From Hyphomicrobium sp. MC1 (lineage in GTDB: Bacteria; Pseudomonadota; Alphaproteobacteria; Rhizobiales; Hyphomicrobiaceae): a DNA stretch of 64,000 nt. Shown here one piece after another: positions 51,963-59,599 of the stretch. Numbering within the stretch: the first letter of the stretch is position 1; each line of letters opens with the position of its first letter. The notes beneath the pieces were generated by a model that saw nothing but the letters and a program-made list of their open reading frames with translations, had not been told where the DNA came from and searched no databases. The stretch is taken from NCBI RefSeq assembly GCF_000253295.1, contig NC_015717.1, forward strand, positions 3,286,001-3,350,000, read 5' to 3'. Position numbers and translations under genes: made by a program.

Positions 51963-53974
51963 GCAGATTCGTCCCCCAGTTCGGGCGCGTACGCGACGTA
52001 ACGGATCGCGAGGCATGTCAGGTCATCCGCCTGCGGCGCTTCCCCGGCAAAGTCGTGGACCGTCGTGATTATCGATCCAACCAGCTCATTCGGGGTTGTA
52101 TTGCTACAGTTGGCAAGCGTCTCGATTAGACGTCGCTCCGTAAATTCCTGGCCGTCAACGTCGAAAGCTTCCGTGACGCCATCGGTATACAGTAGCAAAG
52201 CCGAGCCGGAAGCCAGCATCACACTGCCCTCGCTATAAGTCGCCCCCTCCATCACGCCGAGCGCAATTCCGTTGCAGTTCGGAACGGACAAAACATCTCC
52301 ATCTGATGTCACGATAAACGGCGGATTATGTCCGCCATTGGCGTATTCTATTCGTCCAGTTTCGGTGTCGAGAATTCCATAGAATACGGTCACGAACATC
52401 GTCGCGTCATTATCTTGGCTGAGCAGATTGTTCGCCTGCACAAGGCATTCCGCGGGTGTCGCAGCCGCTGGCGCAGTCGCGCGTAGGAGAGTTCGCGACA
52501 CCGCCATGAATAGCGCCGCAGGCACGCCCTTTCCCGAAACATCGGCGATCACCACTCCGATACGCCGTTCATCTAGCCAGAAATAATCGTAGAAGTCGCC
52601 GCCGACCTCCTTTGCGGGCAGCATGCGGGCAAAAATCTGTACGTCGGGCCTACTCGGAAAGCGGGTTGGAACAATAGACTGCTGCATGCGCCGGGCGACG
52701 TCCAGCTCCTGCTGAATCGAGACCAACTGACTATGAGCGTTGAACACGCGCCGGATAGTTTCAAACCAAGGCTGCCATGCCGGTGGCACGCGAGGAATCG
52801 CTACTGCGGCGCCACGGCTCTCCTCACCGATATAGTGAACCAGCTGCGCTGCTGGCCCAATGAATTCCCGCCGGGTCAGCCAAGTGGCCACCGCAAGCAT
52901 CAGCGTCAGCCCAACACCCAGCAGCGCCGCCGCGAGAAGACCATTTTGCAACGCAGACATCACGATTTCTCTGCGCGGCACCAAGAGTACCAGCCGGAAT
53001 GGAGTATGCCTCAGTGTCTGGCTCATCACGTAGTAGCCGTGGCTCAGTGTCAGGATGCCCTCAGCTTGCGTGAGGAGTGCGGTCGAATCTGGCCGCAAAA
53101 CCTTTGGCAGAGCGGCCTCGACCCCTAGCACTGATCCCGCATCGCGTTTTACCAGCGTGGTGTGACCCAGAAGTTGTCCATTGATGCTTGCAACAAACAG
53201 AGTTCCGAAGGGTGATTTCCAACGGCCGAGGAACCGGTTCAGGTCTTCCAGCGTCATGTCGATTGCGACGGTGCCTCGGAAAGTATCGCCCTCATATACC
53301 GGAGCCGCCGCGGTCACCATTAGACCGAGACCGACTTGGTCCAGATAAGCAGTCGTCCAGAACAGACTCCGCTTCGGATTTGCCGCGGGCAAGCCGTGTA
53401 AGAAGAAATCTTCTCGATAGAGCGATGGCGCGAAGCTGAATTTTCGGGAGTCAATCCACGGATAGATATTGATGAAGTTTCTGGCGGATGTGTAGTAAAA
53501 CCAGGCTGCGCTGCTGTTGTCTGCCTTAATCGCTGCCAACATAGGATTCAGCGACAGAGCCATCTCCAACTCCCGCCGCCTACTCGGGTCTAACGGATTA
53601 TCATAGCCGGTGAGATTGCCGAGATCGCCGGTGCCCCATGGAGCAGGCGGGACGTCGAGATGCAGCATACCATTTCGAGGTGAAGCTAGCAGTTGTTGCA
53701 GGAGCGGTGACGGCGCTTCTGTATCAAGATGCGTTCGCAAATATTGTTGGGCTGCAAATTGTAACGTGCTGACGCCGTCGCTCGTGCGCTCGAGTATGGC
53801 GTCGAGCGCAGTAGCATGCTCCTGCATGCGCTCGACCAGCATTTCCTTGATGGCGTAGAGATTGCGTTCTACTTGCAGGTATATCAAGGCGGCCGTGGCT
53901 AATAGCACGCCCAACAGCGCTCGCCCCATGATGCGGTTGTAGCGCTGAAATAGATTCTGACTCAGGTCAGCCAT
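51959..53974 (-). CDS. SpoIIE/PP2C-type phosphatase with periplasmic sensor (RsbU/BtrU-like)
   Basis: 671 aa. TM helix near 18-34 (ALLGVLLATAALIYLQV); extracytoplasmic region about 35-340 of dCACHE type (FRGTVAIDMTLEDLNRFLG and MSQTLRHTPFRLVLLVPRRE); second TM near 345-365; coiled linker QLVSIQQELDVARRMQQSIV; PPM catalytic domain with GGDFYDYFWLDE, VVIADVSGKGVPAALFMAV, YANGGHNPPFI and LLLYTDGVTEAFD. Metal-binding Asp residues are present. It dephosphorylates the STAS protein in response to an external signal. Second last gene of the cluster before the HATPase. Confidence 0.92.
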   Translation of the reverse strand: MADLSQNLFQRYNRIMGRALLGVLLATAALIYLQVERNLYAIKEMLVERMQEHATALDAILERTSDGVSTLQFAAQQYLRTHLDTEAPSPLLQQLLASPRNGMLHLDVPPAPWGTGDLGNLTGYDNPLDPSRRRELEMALSLNPMLAAIKADNSSAAWFYYTSARNFINIYPWIDSRKFSFAPSLYREDFFLHGLPAANPKRSLFWTTAYLDQVGLGLMVTAAAPVYEGDTFRGTVAIDMTLEDLNRFLGRWKSPFGTLFVASINGQLLGHTTLVKRDAGSVLGVEAALPKVLRPDSTALLTQAEGILTLSHGYYVMSQTLRHTPFRLVLLVPRREIVMSALQNGLLAAALLGVGLTLMLAVATWLTRREFIGPAAQLVHYIGEESRGAAVAIPRVPPAWQPWFETIRRVFNAHSQLVSIQQELDVARRMQQSIVPTRFPSRPDVQIFARMLPAKEVGGDFYDYFWLDERRIGVVIADVSGKGVPAALFMAVSRTLLRATAPAAATPAECLVQANNLLSQDNDATMFVTVFYGILDTETGRIEYANGGHNPPFIVTSDGDVLSVPNCNGIALGVMEGATYSEGSVMLASGSALLLYTDGVTEAFDVDGQEFTERRLIETLANCSNTTPNELVGSIITTVHDFAGEAPQADDLTCLAIRYVAYAPELGDESA

Positions 53975-54013
53975 AGCGGCAGCGTGGGGCGCGGATGGTG
54001 GGCATCGAATTTC

Positions 54014-54988
54014 CTAAGCTCCCCTTGGCGATCTTCCGGCGACCTTGGTGGGGACCGCTCGGACTTCTTCAAACAGACCGAGCCGCTGCCTCAATACGCC
54101 GACACTGCACAGATTGAGGATTTCCGAGAATGGCTTCCGGGTCATAGAGGTTTCCACGGCGCTCCGCGCCGTTATTTCCCGAGCCAGCGTCGCAATCGTG
54201 ATGTCGTAATCCTCATTGCCGCCGACGATCACATCAAACCATTGCAGCCGCGCATCCGCCACCATCGGCATGGTGCTTAGCTCGCGGCACATGCGACCGA
54301 TCTTGCCCGCCTGATCAAGTAGGATGATGTCAATCTCCTCCGGATCTTCTGCAAGCCTGGCACGTAGCGCCATATCCCAACGAATGCTGATCTCGGGCAG
54401 GAAGATATAGCGGAGCCCCTGCACCATACCGATCGTCTCGGAGCCAACAGGGATAGTGGTGAAGCCGTCGATCGGCCAACCATCGCCGGGGAATTGGGTC
54501 ACTCGATCTCTCAGCGGCCCAAGAGCAGCGATCCGCTGCGGCTCGCAAAAGCGGATCGTCAGACTCGGCCGAGCGTTGTCTGTCCATTCATCGGCAGGAA
54601 GAGCGCGGGCCACGAAAGCATCCGTTTGCCCAGCCCAACGCGCTTGGCGGAACACACTGGTCACCAAGGCCGCGGCATTGAACCCGCCCCCTGCCTGTAG
54701 CTCCAGCCCAACTGACAGCTCCTGGCTAATGCCATAACGACCGAGCACCAAGCCCAGCGCAACCGCGTCCACGTGAGCGTCGCACTTCAGCACCTCGACG
54801 ATTGGATGGACGAACTTCGTGAAATCGGCACGGTTAGGATAGACGCGCGAAGCCGGCAGCACATGCCCATCCCGCGCCACGAGCCGCGCAAGCCCTCCAG
54901 CCGCTCGTTGCGGGCTAACACCGACAAAGTAGGTGTCTTGCGCAGACACTTCGTCAGATAATGCAGACTCAGATACCGGACCCGACAT
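54014..54988 (-). CDS. Unknown protein inside the partner-switching cluster
   Basis: 324 aa, soluble, no membrane segment or signal. No family recognised. It sits between the STAS gene (4 bp after it) and the SpoIIE gene (39 bp before it) on the same strand, so it is probably part of the same switch or the T3SS regulon. Sequence shows alternating hydrophobic beta-like stretches (GLRYIFLPEISIRWDMALRA and WFDVIVGGNEDYDITIATLA). Confidence 0.75.
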   Translation of the reverse strand: MSGPVSESALSDEVSAQDTYFVGVSPQRAAGGLARLVARDGHVLPASRVYPNRADFTKFVHPIVEVLKCDAHVDAVALGLVLGRYGISQELSVGLELQAGGGFNAAALVTSVFRQARWAGQTDAFVARALPADEWTDNARPSLTIRFCEPQRIAALGPLRDRVTQFPGDGWPIDGFTTIPVGSETIGMVQGLRYIFLPEISIRWDMALRARLAEDPEEIDIILLDQAGKIGRMCRELSTMPMVADARLQWFDVIVGGNEDYDITIATLAREITARSAVETSMTRKPFSEILNLCSVGVLRQRLGLFEEVRAVPTKVAGRSPRGA

Positions 54989-54992
54989 GATG

Positions 54993-55457
54993 CTATGCCA
55001 ATGAGGCCTCGGCTGCCGCGAGGTCGGGCTCGATTCGGAAAATACTGGAAAAGCCGCTCATCTCGAACACCTCGAGCACCCGAGGCGCGAGCCCGGCCAG
55101 AACGAGCGAATGCGCCGCGCCGCGCCCGATTTTGGCTGCTTTCAGCAGCACGCGCAGCCCAGCCGAACTGACATACGGAACCCTATTGAGGTCAACAATT
55201 ACCGCCGCCTGAGCCTGCATCCGAGCACACAACACGTCCTCCAGCTGACTTGATGTGTTGCTGTCAAGCTGACCCTCCACAGCCACGACATGAGCGGCCG
55301 CGGTGACATGTTCCGTAATTTGCAAGCCGACCTCCGATGAGTTGACGCACACCTCGCTCGAATGTGCCCCAAGGGAATGCCCTGAATGGCTAACCACCGG
55401 GCGTGCGCACTCACGAAGCAATGCAGTTGATGTTTGACCAGCGCTCACTGGCCGCAC
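54993..55457 (-). CDS. STAS-domain anti-anti-sigma factor (RsbV/BtrV-like)
   Basis: Up to 154 aa from GTG 55457; the STAS domain occupies about residues 44-150, so the true start is probably further in (e.g. GTG 55397 or 55352) and the first bases coincide with a hairpin. Core: VVAVEGQLDSNTSSQLEDVL, IVDLNRVPYVSSAGLRVLLK with the phosphorylatable Ser in SSAGLR, ALAPRVLEVFEMSGFSSIF-type end. Partner of the HATPase kinase and the SpoIIE phosphatase. Confidence 0.88.
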   Translation of the reverse strand: MRPVSAGQTSTALLRECARPVVSHSGHSLGAHSSEVCVNSSEVGLQITEHVTAAAHVVAVEGQLDSNTSSQLEDVLCARMQAQAAVIVDLNRVPYVSSAGLRVLLKAAKIGRGAAHSLVLAGLAPRVLEVFEMSGFSSIFRIEPDLAAAEASLA

Positions 55458-55486
55458 CCCATCGCGCAGCAGGGAGCGCGATGGGG
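55457..55486. terminator. Perfect 10-bp hairpin before the STAS gene
   Basis: CCCCATCGCG and CGCGATGGGG flank a 10-nt loop. It lies between the hydantoinase stop (55626) and the STAS gene on the same strand; lacking a U-run, it may be a terminator of the hydantoinase operon or an RNA structure. Bases 55487-55625 hold nothing else recognised. Confidence 0.5.
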
Positions 55487-55625
55487 CCTTGATATTCTAG
55501 AGGGCAAGCAGGGGACACCAGTGTCTGCGATGGCCCTCAGACACCGCTCAAGCTGCTGATCGCCTGAGCGGTCTCCGTTTCTCACCATATCCCCTTTGGC
55601 TCATTCAGCGCATCACCAGTTCTAG

Positions 55626-57191
55626 CTACGGTCCCGCTTGATCGGATGAGGGGACACTGATGTCGCCAACGACGCGAACCCGCACACGGCGCGCGTTGCC
55701 AGGAAGGTAAGCGATCGGTAAATCCTCGACCTCAAGCGTCCGAAGCGTGGATTGCTCCGCGCCAGCCTCGATCGCGCGGCGCATGGCTTCTGCCTGCGCC
55801 TGACCCAGCGCTTCCCCGCGCTCCATGCCGGTGAAGACATGATCAACCTCACCACTCACTTGGGCGATTGCCGCGCCGACGGCGTTGGCGACGGCATGAT
55901 GCTCGATGCGGACTACCTGTGAGACGCCCGGGATGTGGTCGGGCACTAGGAAGCTGCCGCCCCCAACCGTGAGCAGGGGGAGAAGAGCTGCGTCGGCGCG
56001 TATGCGATCCACCAAGTCCGCAATCATGCGCTCTGCACGGGCAAGGCCTTGTGCAACGAACGTAGGAGACAGACCCGCGAGCTTTGCTCGATCGCCAAGG
56101 TCGAGCCGCCCCGCAGCGACCGCCAAATCCGATATCGTCAGTGTATCGCCACCGAAGACAAGCGCCTTCTCCGACAGGCGGAATCCCACGCTGCCAGGGC
56201 CGATACGCCGCCCGTCAGGCGAAATCTCCGTACCACCGCCAAGTCCGATGGATAAAAGATCGGGCATTCGGAATAGCGTCCGAACCCCGCCGAGTTCAAC
56301 CGCGGCATTGGCTTGGCGCGGAAAACCTGCTTTCAGGCAGCCCACGTCAGTAGTAGTGCCGCCAACGTCCACCACCAACGCATCGGTTATACCGGAGAGA
56401 AACGCCGCACCGCGCATGGAGTTAGTCGGGCCTGAAGCAAAGCAGTAGACGGGACGATACTCGGCAATGGCACTTTGCACGATCGTACCATCGTTCTGCG
56501 TAAGGAACAGCGGCGCATGGATGCCGCTAGCAGCAGCCGCTTCGGCAAACGCCTTGGTTGTTCGCCGTGCGAGACTCTGGAGACCGGCATTGAGCAGCGC
56601 GATATTCTCCCGCTCCAGCAGTCCGATCTGGCCGATTTCATGCGAGGACGTGATCCGCGCACCGGGCACCTCTTCCCTTACAATCTGCGCTGCCTCGCGC
56701 TCGCATTCATCTGTGAGCGGGGAGAAGACGCTGGTGATTGCGACGGCGGAAAGTCCGGCATCGGCTATGCGGCACGCCTCTGCTCGCACCGCAGCTCGGT
56801 CGAGGGGCACCAGACGTCGCCCGTCGTACTCATGGCCGCCACGCACCATGTGCACGCTGCCGCGCATGGCAGCAACGAGATCCGGTGGCCAGCCAATAAA
56901 TGGCGGTAGCCCAGCATTAGCTGGCAGGCCGATACGCAACGCCGCCACTTTATCAAGATCACGCCGCTCGATCACAGCGTTTGTGAAATGGGTGGTGCCG
57001 ATCATCACTGCCTTGATGCGGCGCGAGGCTGGCAGCGGCGCGACCTTCACCATCAGGCTGGCGAGCGCTTGGCGCACGCCGTCGGCCACATTCGCGGTGG
57101 TCGGGCTCTTCACTGCGGCGAGCACCTGTCCGGCCTCGATGAGAACCGCATCCGTATTGGTCCCACCGACGTCGATGCCGATGCGGCTCAT
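55626..57191 (-). CDS. Hydantoinase/oxoprolinase-family protein
   Basis: 521 aa, HyuA-type. N-terminal ASKHA ATP-binding segment IGIDVGGTNTDAVLIE, then GTTHFTNAVIERRDL, and VDVGGTTTDVGCLKAGFP as the second phosphate loop. Family members open cyclic amides (hydantoins, 5-oxoproline) or carboxylate ketones with ATP. It overlaps the DUF917 gene by 4 bp, a common pairing. Its relation to the T3SS is unclear; it separates two T3SS-related blocks. Confidence 0.88.
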   Translation of the reverse strand: MSRIGIDVGGTNTDAVLIEAGQVLAAVKSPTTANVADGVRQALASLMVKVAPLPASRRIKAVMIGTTHFTNAVIERRDLDKVAALRIGLPANAGLPPFIGWPPDLVAAMRGSVHMVRGGHEYDGRRLVPLDRAAVRAEACRIADAGLSAVAITSVFSPLTDECEREAAQIVREEVPGARITSSHEIGQIGLLERENIALLNAGLQSLARRTTKAFAEAAAASGIHAPLFLTQNDGTIVQSAIAEYRPVYCFASGPTNSMRGAAFLSGITDALVVDVGGTTTDVGCLKAGFPRQANAAVELGGVRTLFRMPDLLSIGLGGGTEISPDGRRIGPGSVGFRLSEKALVFGGDTLTISDLAVAAGRLDLGDRAKLAGLSPTFVAQGLARAERMIADLVDRIRADAALLPLLTVGGGSFLVPDHIPGVSQVVRIEHHAVANAVGAAIAQVSGEVDHVFTGMERGEALGQAQAEAMRRAIEAGAEQSTLRTLEVEDLPIAYLPGNARRVRVRVVGDISVPSSDQAGP

Positions 57192-58330
57192 GGCTGGACT
57201 TCCTGGGTGGTATCGAACACGCTGCGGAAATCTATGTCGTAACCAAAAGCTCGCGGCCCCACGTGAGCGAGCCCCTCCGGCGAACGATGGATTGCCGGTG
57301 CCGGCAACGCGATCACGCTTACCCGCTGGCCAAAGCGCAAACTTTCCGTGCCGATGGCCTCGCCAGAAACACTATCCAAGACGCAGATCAGATCCGGCGT
57401 TGTCACCGCCGCTACTCCGTCGCGTCGACCGACGGTGAACTCATTCTGAAATGCAATTTCGAACGTAGCACCTTCGTCCGCGTCGAGACCGCTGAGACGC
57501 ACGTTACCGCGCAGAAATCCCTCCGTCGTCTGCCGCTGTACGTCCGCTACCTTGCCCCTGAAAAGCAGGAGGCCGCCCGCCGCGCGCACTGTGGCCTCGA
57601 CCGCATCCTCGTGGGCGTCGCGTGCGCGGTGCACCTCGCGGCCGAGGTTGATGGCCTGTGAGATGCTACGCAACACGGAGAAGCGCTTGACCTCGGCGCC
57701 CGTCCGAGGCGCCTGACACGTGGTGGCGACTGATCCGAACTCGGTACACACTTTGCGCCGCACTCGCTCCATCTCGTGCCAGCTAGATGCGCGGGTGATG
57801 AGGACAGCGTTGTCGCGCACATCAGACACCGCATGCGGTGTCATCTTCAATCCCGCGATGGAGAAGCTCTGCATCTGAGCCTCAGGATAAGCGCGCCCCA
57901 TTGCATCGGCATCAACCACTGGTAGGCCGCTCGCGGCCGCAACCAGCAACGGCTGGAAGGCGTTGCAGCCGCCGATTTCAACCGTCATTACCGCGCGAAA
58001 GGGGCGGCGAAGATATTCCTCCATGGCGCGCACGGGCTTCAAAGCGAAAGTCGCATCGGTCATACGCTCGAGGAAAACAAGCGGTGCGCCCATCGTTGAG
58101 ACCACCGCGACTAAGTCATCGTCGGCAAGCTCGTCCGGATCGAGGAGCGTGATTCGGCTGCCGCCCTCCTCGTAAAATTTCCTTATGCAGAGATGCATTG
58201 CATACGGCGAACCGCCGCCGCCCGTGCCAAGAATCCAGGCCCCGGTGGCGAGAAAATCTAGCTCTTCGAATTCCAGCAAACGGGGCAAGGCATCTCCTTT
58301 TCTGTCATCGATGCCAAACCTTCCTCTCAT
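57188..58330 (-). CDS. DUF917-family protein paired with hydantoinase
   Basis: 380 aa from ATG 58330; an in-frame start at 58456 would add 42 residues not typical of the family. DUF917 (S-methyl thiohydantoin desulfurase-like) features: FLATGAWILGTGGGGSPYAM near the N-terminus, then VVSTMGAPLVFLERM and GGCNAFQPLLVAAASGLPVV. Probably acts with the hydantoinase on one substrate. The reaction is not defined. Confidence 0.82.
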   Translation of the reverse strand: MRGRFGIDDRKGDALPRLLEFEELDFLATGAWILGTGGGGSPYAMHLCIRKFYEEGGSRITLLDPDELADDDLVAVVSTMGAPLVFLERMTDATFALKPVRAMEEYLRRPFRAVMTVEIGGCNAFQPLLVAAASGLPVVDADAMGRAYPEAQMQSFSIAGLKMTPHAVSDVRDNAVLITRASSWHEMERVRRKVCTEFGSVATTCQAPRTGAEVKRFSVLRSISQAINLGREVHRARDAHEDAVEATVRAAGGLLLFRGKVADVQRQTTEGFLRGNVRLSGLDADEGATFEIAFQNEFTVGRRDGVAAVTTPDLICVLDSVSGEAIGTESLRFGQRVSVIALPAPAIHRSPEGLAHVGPRAFGYDIDFRSVFDTTQEVQP

Positions 58331-58589
58331 AAGGAAGTTGAAAACTCTGGCTCCCAATACAGCTGAGCTGAATCCCACCCAAGAACCGGAACCGGCACAT
58401 CCCCACAAGTGAGGACGGAAAAGGGATGGCTCATGGTGTAGATGATCTCTTGCCATGTAACATCGTGAACTGCGTTGCCTTGCTCCATGGGGCTGCGACG
58501 GACATCACCACATCGACCGCACTGCGTGCGAATATTCTGAGTGCGCTCGCAACGATATTGATGCGCCTCCGCATGAGCGAATCCGAAGA

Positions 58590-59459
58590 ATGCCAATGCA
58601 CTCGAATATCCAATATATGTTGATGGAGCTGCTGATCTTAAGCGCAGCGCTGTCCTGGTCATCGCCATTGATATTATCTGGATTTGTGACCTGCCTCGCA
58701 TATGGAGCAGCGGCAGTCTGGGGCTACGTTCATCCACTTGGATTGCTCGCAGTGGCACTGTCTATGTCACTCGCTCACCTGAGTGGCCGTTATTATAGAG
58801 AGCCTCAGAGCGCCGTTTTCCATTTGGCATTTATTTGTCTCGGAATTCTCCTTTCGGTTCATTTGCTCCCGGGATTCAGCAACCCCGTGCTTATCAGACC
58901 TATTCAATTCACGAGCGACGCATACCCCTTCAAGATGTACCTCAATCTCGACAAGGCAGCCGTCGGCCTTTCGATATTTTTGCTATACGAGCCTCTGCAC
59001 AAGACGTCGCGCATTTCGCAATCATTGCTTTGGGCTGCGATTGGCACCATCGCGGGCACTGTCGCACTTGTGCCTCCCGCGCTCATCACCGACGTCGTAG
59101 TTTGGGCGCCGAAGATGCCCCGAGAGTTTGGATTGTGGGCGCTCAACAATTTGTTTCTCGTAGCCTTTACGGAGGAAGCTCTATTCAGAGGGTTCCTGCA
59201 AGCGAATCTGGCCCGCGTGCTTCACAAGTTTTCCGCGTCGGAATGGATAGCACTCGGAGTCGCTTCTGTCGCTTTTGGCTTTCTGCATTATTCCGGAGGG
59301 CCGATTATGATTGTTTTCGCCTCGATCGCCGGCGCGATTTACGGCACCGTCTACCGCCACGGCGGCGTGCTAGCGTCCACACTCGCCCATTTTGGATTTA
59401 ACGTTATTCACTTCCTCCTTTTCACCTATCCTCTTCGGTTGCTCACGTTGCCTGACTAG
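58590..59459 (+). CDS. CPBP-family intramembrane metalloprotease (CAAX-like)
   Basis: 289 aa with about eight hydrophobic segments. The active-site motifs are complete: E195-E196-x3-R200 (FTEEALFRGFLQ), H233 (FGFLHYSGG) and H267-x3-N271 (LAHFGFNVIHF). Start at ATG 58590 has only a weak site; in-frame ATGs at 58596 and 58617 are alternatives. It lies 140 bp upstream of effector F on the same strand. Possible roles are protein processing or, if linked to the effector, protection or modification; unknown. Confidence 0.85.
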   Translation: MPMHSNIQYMLMELLILSAALSWSSPLILSGFVTCLAYGAAAVWGYVHPLGLLAVALSMSLAHLSGRYYREPQSAVFHLAFICLGILLSVHLLPGFSNPVLIRPIQFTSDAYPFKMYLNLDKAAVGLSIFLLYEPLHKTSRISQSLLWAAIGTIAGTVALVPPALITDVVVWAPKMPREFGLWALNNLFLVAFTEEALFRGFLQANLARVLHKFSASEWIALGVASVAFGFLHYSGGPIMIVFASIAGAIYGTVYRHGGVLASTLAHFGFNVIHFLLFTYPLRLLTLPD

Positions 59460-59599
59460 GCCCCAGCACATGACCAGAAGTGATGATGTGCCCCGACACC
59501 AGACCGAATAACCGAATTAAAGGAGTCTCGAACGCGAACGCCGCAAAACGATATCCCTAGGCCAGCCGTGGCTGCTGGGCCGTGCACGAGGAACGCAAC

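Noticed and set aside
58327..58758. 143-aa minus-strand frame upstream of the DUF917 gene
   Set aside because: It overlaps the start of the CPBP protease on the other strand and shows no recognisable domain.
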